Source: Actinomadura kijaniata NBRC 14229 (lineage in GTDB: Bacteria > Actinomycetota > Actinomycetes > Streptosporangiales > Streptosporangiaceae). Taken from it: 64,000 nt of DNA. Shown here piece by piece: positions 8,004 to 16,618 of the stretch. The stretch's first letter is position 1. Every line of letters begins with the position of its first letter. The notes beneath the pieces are model-generated. The model was given only the letters and a program-made list of their open reading frames with translations. It searched no databases and was not told the DNA's origin. The stretch spans positions 1 to 64,000 of the forward strand of contig NZ_BCQR01000005.1 in assembly GCF_001552175.1 (NCBI RefSeq). Direction: 5' to 3'. The translations under genes and the position numbers were made by a program.

Positions 8004-8480
8004 CTAAGAGGGGAGTTCCCGCCCGAAGTAGCGGCTCCCGGGGGCGCAGGCGTAGAAGCCGAACGGCGGGACCTCCGCGTAGCCCGCCGACTCGTAGAGG
8101 GCGATCGCCTCGGGCTGCATGGTGCCGGTCTCCAGGACCAGGCGCCGCCGCCCCGCCCCGCGCGCGGTGCGCTCCAGCTCGGCCAGCATCCGCCGCGCCA
8201 GGCCCCGGCCCCGCGCTTCCGGCACCACGTACATGCGCTTGAGCTCGGCGTCGCCGTCCCGGAACCCCGGCTCGCCGCCGTCGTGGACGCGCCACCCGCC
8301 GCACGCGACCGGCGCGCCGTCCAGGTAGCCGACCAGGAACAGCCCGCGCGGCGGCGCGAACTCGGCCGGTCCGGTCGGGGTCCCGTCCGGGCCGCCGTAC
8401 CGCGCGACGTACTCCTGCTGCACCTCGGCGACCAGCTTCGTCGCGTCGGGGTGGTCGTAGGCGCGGACGAGGATCTCCAT
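8004..8480 (-). CDS. GNAT family N-acetyltransferase
   Basis: 158 residues. The acetyl-CoA binding motif A is MYVVPEARGRGLARRMLAEL, with the R-G-R-G-L-A pyrophosphate loop, followed by ETGTMQPEAIALYESAGY, a common C-terminal GNAT signature. The acceptor substrate is unknown. The start ATG at 8480 has no ribosome site, but TATCAT (8493-8488 on this strand) lies 7 nt upstream, so the transcript is probably leaderless. The open frame running further upstream belongs to the overlapping thioesterase region and is not used. Confidence 0.85.
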   Translation of the reverse strand: MEILVRAYDHPDATKLVAEVQQEYVARYGGPDGTPTGPAEFAPPRGLFLVGYLDGAPVACGGWRVHDGGEPGFRDGDAELKRMYVVPEARGRGLARRMLAELERTARGAGRRRLVLETGTMQPEAIALYESAGYAEVPPFGFYACAPGSRYFGRELPS

Positions 8481-8500
8481 GGGCCGGATGATAATCGTCC

Positions 8501-8926
8501 TTATTCCTCCCGGTGCAGCAGGAACGTCCCGGTCGCGCGGCTGAGCAGCGTGCCGTCGGTCCGGACGACGCGCGCCTCGGCGTAGGCGACCTGCCGCGCC
8601 ATCCGCACGACCTCGCCGCGCACCCGCAGCTCGTCCCCGGCCCGGCCGGGCCGCATCGTCTCGGTCTTGATCTCCAGCATGGCGCGGGACCGGTCCCGGC
8701 CGCCGAGCCCCGCGTTGATCGCGAAGTTCATGGCGGCGTCCAGCAGGACGGTGTGCACCCCGCCCTGCACGACCCCGGCCGGGTTGCAGGCGATCGCGGC
8801 GGGCCGCCACACCGCCTCGGCGCAGACCGTGCCGTCGTCGTCGGTCCCGTACCTCACGAACTCCGCGCCGAGCGCCCCCAGCAGGGGCATGCCGCCGTCG
8901 CCGAGCCACCGGTCCATGTTCCGCAT
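8501..8926 (-). CDS. PaaI/hotdog-fold thioesterase
   Basis: 141 residues. The hotdog-fold signature is clear: GVVQGGVHTVLLDAAMNFAIN, followed by EIKTETMRPGRAGDELRVRGEVVRM (broken here between strands) and ending RATGTFLLHREE. Members hydrolyse acyl-CoA thioesters, often of phenylacetyl or medium-chain type. The ATG at 8926 is preferred over one at 8962 because GGAGG lies six bases before it and it starts after the acyl-CoA dehydrogenase stop. It follows that gene by 32 bp and is probably in its operon, consistent with acyl-CoA turnover. Confidence 0.85.
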   Translation of the reverse strand: MRNMDRWLGDGGMPLLGALGAEFVRYGTDDDGTVCAEAVWRPAAIACNPAGVVQGGVHTVLLDAAMNFAINAGLGGRDRSRAMLEIKTETMRPGRAGDELRVRGEVVRMARQVAYAEARVVRTDGTLLSRATGTFLLHREE

Positions 8927-8958
8927 CGTGCGCCTCCGTCCCGCCGCGTTCGGATCGA

Positions 8959-10116
8959 TCATGGCTGGAGTCCGCCCCGGCGCACCAGCTGCCGGACGAT
9001 GACGTCGCGCTGGATCTCGTTGGTGCCCTCGCCGACGATCATCAGCGGGGCGTCGCGGAAGTAGCGCTCGACGTCGAACTCGGTGGAGTAGCCGTAGCCG
9101 CCGTGGACGCGCACGGCGTTCAGCGCGATCTCCATGGCGGTCTCGGAGGCGAACAGCTTGGCCATGCCCGCCTCCAGGTCGCAGCGGTCGCCGGAGTCGA
9201 AGCGCTCGGCGGCGTGCAGCACGAGCTGGCGGGCGGCGGTGAGCTTGGTGGCCATGTCGGCGAGGTAGTTGCCGATCGACTGGTGCCGCCAGATCGGCCG
9301 GCCGAAGCTCTCGCGCTGCTGCGCGTAGGCGAGGGCGTCCTCGAACGCGGCCCGCCCGACGCCCAGGGCGCGGGCGGCGACCTGGAGCCGCCCGGTCTCC
9401 AGCCCCTTCATCATCTGCGCGAACCCGCGCCCCTCCGCCTCGCCCAGCAGCGCCGAGACCGGGGCGCGGTGGTCGTGGAACGCCAGCTCGCAGCTCTCGA
9501 CGCCCTTGTAGCCGAGCTTGGGCAGGTCGCGGGAGACGGTCAGGCCGGGGCCGTGCTCGACCAGCAGGATGCTGATGCCCGCGTGGGCGGGCTCGGCCGC
9601 GGGGTCGGTCTTGCACAGCAGCGCGATGAGCCGGGAGCGGCGCGAGTTGGTGATCCAGGTCTTGGTGCCGTTGACCACGTACCCGTCGCCGTCGCGGCGG
9701 GCGGTCGTGGTGATCGCCTGGAGGTCGGAGCCGCCGCCGGGCTCGGTCAGCGCCATGGTGGCGCGGATCCGCCCGGTGGCCATCTCGGGCAGGTGGCGCC
9801 GCTTCTGCTCCTCGGTGCCGAACGCCAGGATCAGCCTGGCGACCACCGTGTGCCCGCCCATCGCCCCGGCCAGGCTCATCCACCCGCGCGCCAGCTCCTC
9901 GGTGACCCGCACATAGCAGGGCATCGACACCGCCGTCCCGCCGTGGGACTCGGGGATCGCCAGCCCGAACACGCCGAGGTCCTTCATCCGCTCGATGAGC
10001 TCCTCGGGATAGGCGTCGGCGTGCTCCAGCTCCCGCGCGACCGGCCGGACCTCGCGGTCGACGAACTCCCGCACGGTCGCGACGACCGCCCGTTCCTCCT
10101 CGGTCAGCTCTGCCAT
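8959..10116 (-). CDS. Acyl-CoA dehydrogenase
   Basis: 385 residues, the usual length for this FAD flavoprotein family. The FAD/substrate motif MALTEPGGGSD and the C-terminal block GYGYSTEFDVERYFRDAP followed by VGEGTNEIQRD are present. E363 in the GEGTNEIQ block is in the position of the catalytic base of short/medium-chain enzymes. It catalyses alpha,beta-dehydrogenation of an acyl-CoA, passing electrons to ETF. The chain length cannot be inferred. It precedes a hotdog thioesterase on the same strand. Confidence 0.93.
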   Translation of the reverse strand: MAELTEEERAVVATVREFVDREVRPVARELEHADAYPEELIERMKDLGVFGLAIPESHGGTAVSMPCYVRVTEELARGWMSLAGAMGGHTVVARLILAFGTEEQKRRHLPEMATGRIRATMALTEPGGGSDLQAITTTARRDGDGYVVNGTKTWITNSRRSRLIALLCKTDPAAEPAHAGISILLVEHGPGLTVSRDLPKLGYKGVESCELAFHDHRAPVSALLGEAEGRGFAQMMKGLETGRLQVAARALGVGRAAFEDALAYAQQRESFGRPIWRHQSIGNYLADMATKLTAARQLVLHAAERFDSGDRCDLEAGMAKLFASETAMEIALNAVRVHGGYGYSTEFDVERYFRDAPLMIVGEGTNEIQRDVIVRQLVRRGGLQP

Positions 10117-10180
10117 GCCCGCAACTCTCGCATACCGCGCGAAGGCCCCCGGAAAGGCCCCGGAGCGGAAGCGGCCGCGG

Positions 10181-11032
10181 TCAGAAGAGGGTGGGCGGCT
10201 CCGCCGGGACCGGCTCGGGCAGCGGCGCCAGCTCGGGCACCCGCGCCCGCACCTGCTCGTGGAAGCGGCGGGCGAGGGGCAGGGCCTCGGCGTTGTCGGG
10301 CGTGTGGACGAACACCGTCGGGGAACGCCCCTCGCGCAGCCATCCGACGACCGTGTCGACCCAGAACGCCCAGCCCTCGACGGTGCGGTCCACGTCGTCG
10401 CGGCCCAGGTACCGCACGAACGGCCGGTCGGTGAGCGCGGCCGAGCGGCGCGGCACGCGCGGCTTCCTCGTCCAGGCCTCGCGCTCGGCGTCGCTGGTCG
10501 GCGGGCTCTGGAACAGGGTGACGGTGTCGAACGGCACCCACTCGGCGCCGAAGCCGTTCAGGACCTGCTCCAGCATCCGGGCGGCCCGCGCGTCCTCGAA
10601 GAACGCGCGGTGCCGGACCTCGACCGCGTACCGGTGGGTGCGCGGCAGGTGGCGCAGGAACGCCGCCAGCGCGCCCAGGTCGTTCGGCCCGAACGCGCCG
10701 GGCAGCTGCACCCACAGGAACTCGGCGCGCGGCCCCAGGGGCTCGATCGCCGCCAGGAACTCCCGCAGCGGCTCGTCGATCCCGTGGAACCTGCGCTCGT
10801 GCGTGATGGTCTTGGGCAGCTTCGGCAGGAAACGGAAGCCGGGGGCGGTCTGCGCCGCCCACGACTCCACCGTCGCGCGCGAGGGCGTCGCGTAGAAGGT
10901 CGTGTTGCCCTCCACCGCGTCGCACCAGGACGCGTAGGCCCGCAGCCGCTCCTCCGGCGGCAGCGGATGCGGCAGGAACCGGCCCTGCCACGGCTTGAGC
11001 GTCCACATCGCGCATCCCACATGAAGCCGCAT
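10181..11032 (-). CDS. DUF72 domain-containing protein (YecE-like)
   Basis: 283 residues with the start MRLHVGCAMWTLKPWQGRF and the block CDAVEGNTTFYATPSRATVESW that typify DUF72/YecE TIM-barrel proteins. Later conserved pieces are EFLWVQLPGAFGPN, YAVEVRHRAFFE and VFVHTPDNAEALPLARRF. The biochemical role of the family is unknown. The gene stands between the acyl-CoA dehydrogenase and a secreted peptidase with short gaps on both sides and no clear operon partner. Confidence 0.88.
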   Translation of the reverse strand: MRLHVGCAMWTLKPWQGRFLPHPLPPEERLRAYASWCDAVEGNTTFYATPSRATVESWAAQTAPGFRFLPKLPKTITHERRFHGIDEPLREFLAAIEPLGPRAEFLWVQLPGAFGPNDLGALAAFLRHLPRTHRYAVEVRHRAFFEDARAARMLEQVLNGFGAEWVPFDTVTLFQSPPTSDAEREAWTRKPRVPRRSAALTDRPFVRYLGRDDVDRTVEGWAFWVDTVVGWLREGRSPTVFVHTPDNAEALPLARRFHEQVRARVPELAPLPEPVPAEPPTLF

Positions 11033-11074
11033 GACCTCGACGTTAGCGGAGGCCCGGGGCTTACCGGGCAGGGG

Positions 11075-12190
11075 CTACCGGACGGGGGTCTCGTCATCGT
11101 AGAGCCGGGTGACGATCCTGCCGTCGCGGGTGACGTAGGCGTTGATCACCCCCTTGGTGCTGTGCGGGACGGCCAGGTTTCCCCGGCCGTCCAGGGCGAT
11201 GGCGGCCCCGGTGGCGCCGAGCGCGGGGATCTTCTCGGTGACGACCCGGGCGGCGGCGGCCTGGACGGGCTGGTTCCCGTACTCCATCAGCGCGGAGATG
11301 TCGTGGGCGGCGGTGCCGCGGATGAACACCTCGCCGGTCCCGGTGCACGACACCGCGACGGTGCGGTTGTTGGCGTAGGTGCCCGCGCCGATGATCGGGG
11401 AGTCGCCGACCCGGCCGACCTGCTTGTTGGTCAGCCCGCCGGTGGAGGTGGCGGCGGCGACGTTGCGGGAGCGGTCGAGGCCGACCGCGCCGACCGTGCC
11501 GCCGACCTCGGTGTGCCCGTTCCCCGCCCCGCCCTTCGCCTGGGCGCGGCCCTTGGCGGCCATGAGCTGGTCCCAGCGCTTCTGGGTCCAGAAGTAGTCC
11601 TGGGTGGTGTAGGGGAGGCCGTTGCGCAGCGCGAACTGGTCGGCCCCCTTGCCCGCCATCATGACGTGCGGGGACTTCTCCATGACCAGGCGCGCCAGGG
11701 AGATGGGGTTCCTGGTGTTGCGGACCCCGGCGACCGCCCCGGCCCTGAGGTCCTTGCCGTTCATGATGGACGCGTCCAGCTCGTGTTCGGCGTCGGTGTT
11801 GAAGACCGCGCCCTTGCCCGCGTTGAAGTTGGGGTCGTCCTCCAGGACGTTGACGGCCTTCTCCACCGCGTCCAGCACCGGCCGCCCCTGCCTGATCAGG
11901 TCGTGGCCGGTCCGCGCGGCGCGGGTGAGCGCGTCGCGGTAGGCCTTCTCCTGCTCGGGGGTGAGGCTGCCGCGCGGCAGCGACCCGGCTCCGCCGTGGA
12001 CGGCCAGCACGACGTCGCGCACGACCGACCCGCCGCCGGGGGCCGGTGCCGCGGCGGGGGCGGCTGCGGGGGCTGCGGGGGCTGCGGGGGCACGGCGCGG
12101 TTCGGCGCTGGCCAGCCGCGCGCCGGACAGCCCGGCCGCGAGGGCGGCGAGTCCGGCGCAGACGAGGATGGAACGCTGGGGGGACCGCAT
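11075..12190 (-). CDS. Secreted isoaspartyl peptidase/L-asparaginase (Ntn hydrolase)
   Basis: 371 residues. A signal peptide covers about residues 1-29 (ILVCAGLAALAAGLSGARLASA) and is followed by an Ala/Pro linker. The mature enzyme starts with LAVHGGAGSLPRGS. The autocleavage site is G231/T232 in GGTVGAVGLD; the freed T232 is the nucleophile, followed by ATSTGGLTNKQVGRVGDSP, the substrate loop. Family members hydrolyse isoaspartyl dipeptides and asparagine. The plant-type enzymes are usually cytosolic, so an exported form is notable. It is upstream of DUF72 on the same strand. Confidence 0.92.
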   Translation of the reverse strand: MRSPQRSILVCAGLAALAAGLSGARLASAEPRRAPAAPAAPAAAPAAAPAPGGGSVVRDVVLAVHGGAGSLPRGSLTPEQEKAYRDALTRAARTGHDLIRQGRPVLDAVEKAVNVLEDDPNFNAGKGAVFNTDAEHELDASIMNGKDLRAGAVAGVRNTRNPISLARLVMEKSPHVMMAGKGADQFALRNGLPYTTQDYFWTQKRWDQLMAAKGRAQAKGGAGNGHTEVGGTVGAVGLDRSRNVAAATSTGGLTNKQVGRVGDSPIIGAGTYANNRTVAVSCTGTGEVFIRGTAAHDISALMEYGNQPVQAAAARVVTEKIPALGATGAAIALDGRGNLAVPHSTKGVINAYVTRDGRIVTRLYDDETPVR

Positions 12191-12271
12191 CGGGGGACCT
12201 CCTCGGGAGCTTGATCGAGAAGGTCGTCCCCGAGCGGTCCCGGATCGACACCAGCGAAACCTGCCAAGCGG

Positions 12272-13378
12272 TCACCGGCCGAGCCGGGCGATCCTGCCCT
12301 TCTCGCCGGAGGCCCAGCAGGAGCCGTCGCGGGCGCAGTCGACGGTGTCGAAGCTCCCGGTGTCGAACCGCCGCCACGTGCGGCCACCGTCGAGGGTGTG
12401 GTCGCTGCCGGTCGGCCCCACCGTCAGCGCGGCCGGGCCGGAGTAGGCGGGCCAGGTCAGCCCGGAGCGGTACTCGGCGGGCGGCCGGGACGCGGCCCGC
12501 CATGTCCGGCCGCCGTCGCTGGTGACGGCGGCGGCGGTGGGGGAGGGTCGCCCGGGCCGGTAGTCGCCGCCGACCGCGATGCCGTGCCGCGCGTCGCGGA
12601 ACGCCACCGCGAACACGCCCGAGGAGGCGCTGCTCGGCAGCGGCGTCTCGGCGACGGTCCAGGTGCGGCCCCGGTCCCGCGAGTGGAACACCCGCGACGC
12701 CTTCCCGCCGCCGGTCGCCATCCACACGTTCCGCGACCCGTGGGAGACCAGGCACTGCCCGCTGGCCGCGAATCCGGCCTCGCCCTCCAGCGCCGGCGGC
12801 ATCCCCGCGGAGGGCAGGACCCTCCAGCTCGCGCCCCCGTCGGAGGTGGCCAGGATGCGGAACCTGCCGTCCACCGGGTCGCTCATCGCGAGCCCGTTGC
12901 GCCGGTCGAAGAACGTCATGCAGTCGTAGAACGCCCGGGGGTCGTCGTTGCGGAAGCCCAGCGCCCAGGTCCTCCCGCCGTCCACCGTCCGGTAGACGCG
13001 CGAGGCGTCGCCCTCGCCGATGGCCAGCACCACGGCGCGGTCGGCGTCGAACGCCTCCACGTCCCGGAACTCCAGCCCGGCGGCATCGGGCGGCGCGACC
13101 TTCCGCCAGGTCCGGCCGCCGTCGACGGTCCGCAGCACGTTCCCGCCGCTGCCCGCCGCCCAGGCGACGTTCCGGTCGACGGCGGCCAGCCCGCGGAACC
13201 GCGCCTCCACCCCGGTCGGCTTCAGCTCCCAGCCGAGCCGGGGCGCGGTGTGGGAGGGCGCGGTGCGGGAGGGCGCGGCCGGGGAGGGCGCGGCGTGGGC
13301 GGGGGCGGCCAGCAGGGCGGCGCCGAACGCCAGCCCGCCCGCCGCGGCGAGGATCCTGCGCGCGGTCGTGAGGTCCAT
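12272..13378 (-). CDS. Secreted BNR/YCF48-like beta-propeller protein
   Basis: 368 residues. A signal peptide ends near AAPAHAAPSP (about residue 30). The mature part consists of repeated GGRTW blades (VDGGRTWRKVAPP, VDGGRTWALGF, SDGGASWRVLP, RDRGRTWTVAE, SDGGRTWRAAS, LDGGRTWRRFD), the pattern of sialidase-type BNR and YCF48 repeats. No sialidase catalytic residues can be identified, so it is a propeller of unknown binding role rather than a proven glycosidase. It lies between the isoaspartyl peptidase and a TetR gene, all on the minus strand. Confidence 0.85.
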   Translation of the reverse strand: MDLTTARRILAAAGGLAFGAALLAAPAHAAPSPAAPSRTAPSHTAPRLGWELKPTGVEARFRGLAAVDRNVAWAAGSGGNVLRTVDGGRTWRKVAPPDAAGLEFRDVEAFDADRAVVLAIGEGDASRVYRTVDGGRTWALGFRNDDPRAFYDCMTFFDRRNGLAMSDPVDGRFRILATSDGGASWRVLPSAGMPPALEGEAGFAASGQCLVSHGSRNVWMATGGGKASRVFHSRDRGRTWTVAETPLPSSASSGVFAVAFRDARHGIAVGGDYRPGRPSPTAAAVTSDGGRTWRAASRPPAEYRSGLTWPAYSGPAALTVGPTGSDHTLDGGRTWRRFDTGSFDTVDCARDGSCWASGEKGRIARLGR

Positions 13379-13421
13379 GGGGCGAAAGCTAACGAACCCT
13401 GATCAACCCGTCCAGGGCCGG

Positions 13422-14078
13422 TCAGGCGGCCGGTCCCGCCTCGGTGAACATGCCCGCCTCCCACAGCCGCCGGACGTGGGCGATCATCGGCGGGCCGAGC
13501 GCGCGCAGGCCCTCGGGGTCGTTGTCGACGGCGCGCGCGGTCACCAGCGCGCTCGTCGCCGCGACGATCATCTGGCAGGTGCGGCGGCCCGCCTCGCCCG
13601 TCACGCCCAGGATGTCGGCCAGCCCCGCGGCGATGGTGTCCTGCACGCCGGTCCGGCGCGCCATCGCCTCGGGCCCGGCCGCGAACACCTCGACCAGGAA
13701 CAGCCGTGTGTAGGGCCACTCGGCGGCCAGCGCGTCGAGATAGGCGGTGTAGACGACCGCGAACCGCTCCACCGGCTCGCCCGGCGCGCCGGGCGAGTCC
13801 GGCTCGGCCGTCGCCAGCAGGCGTTCCAGCAGCAGTTCCCCGGCCCGGTCGAAGGCGGCCATGAAGCAGTCGAGCTTCGAGTCGAAGATCCGGTAGAAGG
13901 TCTGCCGCGACACCCCGGCCCGGCGCAGCACGTCCTCCACCGACGTGCGCGCGTACCCCTTCTCCGCCATCACCCCGGCCATCGCGGCGCACAACCGGTC
14001 CCGCTGGATGCGCTCCACCTGGTCGGGCGGCAGCGCGTGCCGTCCCCGAGGCAGTCGACGCTGTGATGTATCCGACAT
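13422..14078 (-). CDS. TetR/AcrR family transcriptional regulator
   Basis: 218 residues. The N-terminal HTH is MAEKGYARTSVEDVLRRAGV followed by SRQTFYRIFDSK. The C-terminal ligand domain is divergent, as usual. TAGAGT lies about 7 nt before the ATG on this strand, suggesting a leaderless transcript. GATGT/ACATC half-sites around 14066-14079 overlap the start and may be part of its operator. It is 44 bp upstream of the beta-propeller gene and divergent from the pentapeptide-repeat gene, either of which may be its target. Confidence 0.9.
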   Translation of the reverse strand: MSDTSQRRLPRGRHALPPDQVERIQRDRLCAAMAGVMAEKGYARTSVEDVLRRAGVSRQTFYRIFDSKLDCFMAAFDRAGELLLERLLATAEPDSPGAPGEPVERFAVVYTAYLDALAAEWPYTRLFLVEVFAAGPEAMARRTGVQDTIAAGLADILGVTGEAGRRTCQMIVAATSALVTARAVDNDPEGLRALGPPMIAHVRRLWEAGMFTEAGPAA

Positions 14079-14200
14079 CCGATCACTCTACGGCCTGTTC
14101 GGGGGACAGCGCGGGACGCCCCGGTCCGGACGTCCGCGCGCCCTTGCCGCGGCGGGCGCGTCCGCTTATCCTCACCGCACCGGACGACGGGGAACCGCAC

Positions 14201-15013
14201 GTGAAGTGGTGGCGACGGCGCAGGCACATCGAGCGGCTGACCGACCTGTCCACGGCGCGTCCGGACGAGCTGTCCGCCGACCGCCGCCTGGAGCTCCACC
14301 TGCAACGGCGGGCCGCCGGATACCCGGTCGTCACCCTGGTCATCCTGGTCCTCGGCCTCGTCGTCACGGCGGGCAGCCTCCGGGAGGCCACCCGGACCGT
14401 CGACGCCGCCTTCGAGGAGATCCGCACCTCCCGGGAGGGGCAGATCACCGAGCGGTACAGCAGGGCCGTCGAGCAGCTCGGCTCCCCGACGGTCGACGTG
14501 CGGTTCGGGGCCGTGCACGCGCTGGACCGCATCGCCCGCGACTCGCCCCGGGACCGGCCCACCATCGTCGCGGTGCTGGCCGCGTTCGCCCGTGAGCACG
14601 ACCCCCGGCCGGGCACGAAGCCCCCGGGCGAGCCCGGCACCGACGTGCAGGCGGCCCTGAGCGTGCTGGGACGGCCGGACATGACCTCCGCGCCGGGAAC
14701 CCGCCTGGACCTGCACGGGCTCCGGGTGCCGGGCGTCCACCTCCAGGGGGCGGCCCTGGAGGGGGCGAACCTGAACCGCGCCGACCTGTCGCGGGGGCGG
14801 TTGCGTGAGGCGCGCCTGGCGAGGGCCGACCTCCGCGACGCCGACCTGTCCAAGGCGGACCTCCACGGGGCGGTGCTGACCGGGGCGCAGCTCACGGGGG
14901 CGCGGCTGGCCGGGGCCGACCTCAGGTGCGCCTTCCTGTCGGGGATCGCCGACGGCGACCAGCAGCGCATCCGGGACGAGGCGGTGGTGGACTCCTGCAC
15001 GCGGTTCGGGTGA
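14201..15013 (+). CDS. Membrane-anchored pentapeptide-repeat protein
   Basis: 270 residues from GTG 14201; the open frame extends upstream without ribosome site. Residues about 45-66 form one hydrophobic helix (VVTLVILVLGLVVTA), preceded by Arg-rich cytosolic sequence (WWRRRRHIER). A middle region with VRFGAVHALDRIARDS resembles sequences found before repeats in related actinobacterial proteins. Residues about 175-250 are pentapeptide repeats (GANLNRADLSRGRLREARLA, then RADLRDADLSKADL), which fold as a right-handed quadrilateral beta-helix. The role is unknown. It ends 17 bp from a convergent lipoprotein gene. Confidence 0.85.
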   Translation: MKWWRRRRHIERLTDLSTARPDELSADRRLELHLQRRAAGYPVVTLVILVLGLVVTAGSLREATRTVDAAFEEIRTSREGQITERYSRAVEQLGSPTVDVRFGAVHALDRIARDSPRDRPTIVAVLAAFAREHDPRPGTKPPGEPGTDVQAALSVLGRPDMTSAPGTRLDLHGLRVPGVHLQGAALEGANLNRADLSRGRLREARLARADLRDADLSKADLHGAVLTGAQLTGARLAGADLRCAFLSGIADGDQQRIRDEAVVDSCTRFG

Positions 15014-15030
15014 GCGCGTTCCGGCGGGCG

Positions 15031-16536
15031 TCAGGGCCGGGCGGGCTCCCGGCACGCCCGGTCCAGCGGGCGTCCCTCCGGCCAGGCGAGCCGGATGAAC
15101 CTCACGCTCCTGGCCCGGTCGTCCAGCCGCACGATCGCCACCGCCTTGTTGTAGGGCGTCGCCCTGCCCGTCAGGCAGATCCAGCCGCTCGCGCCGCGCA
15201 CGCGCTGGGGTCCGTGCAGCCGCCGCCACGCCTCCGGAATGGACTCCAGGCTCGGGACCTCGCCGGGCTTCGTGACGCGGTTCTGGATGCTCTCGATCGA
15301 CAGCAGGGCGCTGTCGTACATCGTGATGGTGCGGCCGGTGCGGAGGTCGACCGAGCCGATCCCCCTCTCCTCGGACAGGAACCTCCGCAGTTTCTCGAAG
15401 TCGTCCCTGGAACCGCCGGTCTTCGGGGCTCCGGACGTGGTCCAGGCGTCCTGGTGGGTCACCGTCGCATACACGACCTCCAGGCCCTTGCCGCGTGCGA
15501 AGGCCGCCCAGTCCATGTGGGGGTCGAGCGCCAGGGTCGAGGCGCCCGACACGGTGACCAGCCGGAACCGGCGTTCCTCGCAGCCCCGGCCGCCGAGCGC
15601 GGACACGAACGACGCGAGCGCGGGCGGGCGGCCCGTGAAGAAGACCGTGTCGGCCTTGGAGTCGCAGAGGTTGTTGACCATCCGCGAGTAGTCGTTCGAG
15701 GTGGCGTGTTCGGGGAGGAACTGCTCGGGCGCGTAGGGAGTGCCCCTGGTGACCAGGCGGAACGCGCGGCGCAGGGACTGCGCGTACAGGTCCTTGTCGG
15801 AGACGTCCTCGACCAGGAACGCGCGCTTCGGATCGGCCCTGAGGTGGGCGACCAGCGCCCGTGCCTGGTCGATGTTCGACGGCACCACCTTGGCCAGCCG
15901 GGGGAGCCCCGGTGACATCTCCAGGCTCTCGGCGGTGATGGGTCCGCCGACCACCGGGATTCCGAGCCGGTTCAACGCCCCGATGGCTTCGAGGTTCCCG
16001 GTGTGGCTGACGTTGAACCCGAACACCATGCGCAGGTTCTCGGAAGCGGTCCGTTCCCTCAGCCGCGGCACCACGTCCTTCCAGTGCTGCGACCCGCTGC
16101 CCGGGTTGGCCAGCACGAGCCGCACACGCAGGCGGCCGGACCCGGGGTGCGCCCGCGCCTCCCGGTTCGCCAGGGCCTGGGCCGCGTACGCCCCCTGGAC
16201 CTCCTGGAGGACCTGGCGGCGTTCGGCCTCCTGGTGCCCCCAGCGGTAGGACATCGGCACCATCAGCGCGATGGTGACGTAGGCCTCGCGCGTGGGGGAG
16301 GAGGGCGCGGCCCTGGCGAACGCGTTCTCGCTCTTGATCTTCGCCGAGAGGTCCCGGAGCGAGGGGTGGAAGACCTCGCCGCACTCGGTGACCCCGATGG
16401 TCTCCCCGTCGCTTCCCCTGGAGACCCCGGGCTCGCACGGGTCGGCGGGGCGGCGGGACCGCTCCGGCGGGCAGCCCGACGCCGTGACCAGCAGGGCCCC
16501 CACGAGGGTGAAGGCGGTGAAACGCGCGCGCTCCAT
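15031..16536 (-). CDS. Orphan periplasmic-binding-protein-like receptor lipoprotein
   Basis: 501 residues from ATG 16536, which directly precedes a lipoprotein signal (FTLVGALLVTASGC, modified Cys at 22); upstream ATGs lack ribosome sites and would bury the signal. The body matches the type I periplasmic binding fold used by branched-chain amino-acid receptors: ALMVPMSYRWGHQEAERRQV, RLVLANPGSGSQHWKDVVP, PVVGGPITAES, VEDVSDKDLYAQSL and FFTGRPPALASFV. No permease or ATPase is adjacent, so a sensory role is as likely as transport. The lipobox is not ideal. Confidence 0.75.
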   Translation of the reverse strand: MERARFTAFTLVGALLVTASGCPPERSRRPADPCEPGVSRGSDGETIGVTECGEVFHPSLRDLSAKIKSENAFARAAPSSPTREAYVTIALMVPMSYRWGHQEAERRQVLQEVQGAYAAQALANREARAHPGSGRLRVRLVLANPGSGSQHWKDVVPRLRERTASENLRMVFGFNVSHTGNLEAIGALNRLGIPVVGGPITAESLEMSPGLPRLAKVVPSNIDQARALVAHLRADPKRAFLVEDVSDKDLYAQSLRRAFRLVTRGTPYAPEQFLPEHATSNDYSRMVNNLCDSKADTVFFTGRPPALASFVSALGGRGCEERRFRLVTVSGASTLALDPHMDWAAFARGKGLEVVYATVTHQDAWTTSGAPKTGGSRDDFEKLRRFLSEERGIGSVDLRTGRTITMYDSALLSIESIQNRVTKPGEVPSLESIPEAWRRLHGPQRVRGASGWICLTGRATPYNKAVAIVRLDDRARSVRFIRLAWPEGRPLDRACREPARP

Positions 16537-16618
16537 GTCCGGATGGTCGCCGCGTGACGGGGCGCTGTCCATGGGACCGCCGATCCCGGCCATCGCCGTG
16601 GCCTGGATCGGCGGCCGG

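Noticed and set aside
14062..14095. GTGAT/ATCAC and GATGT/ACATC repeats at the TetR start (14078)
   Set aside because: The arms are short and not arranged as one symmetrical dyad; mentioned with the gene but not listed as an operator.
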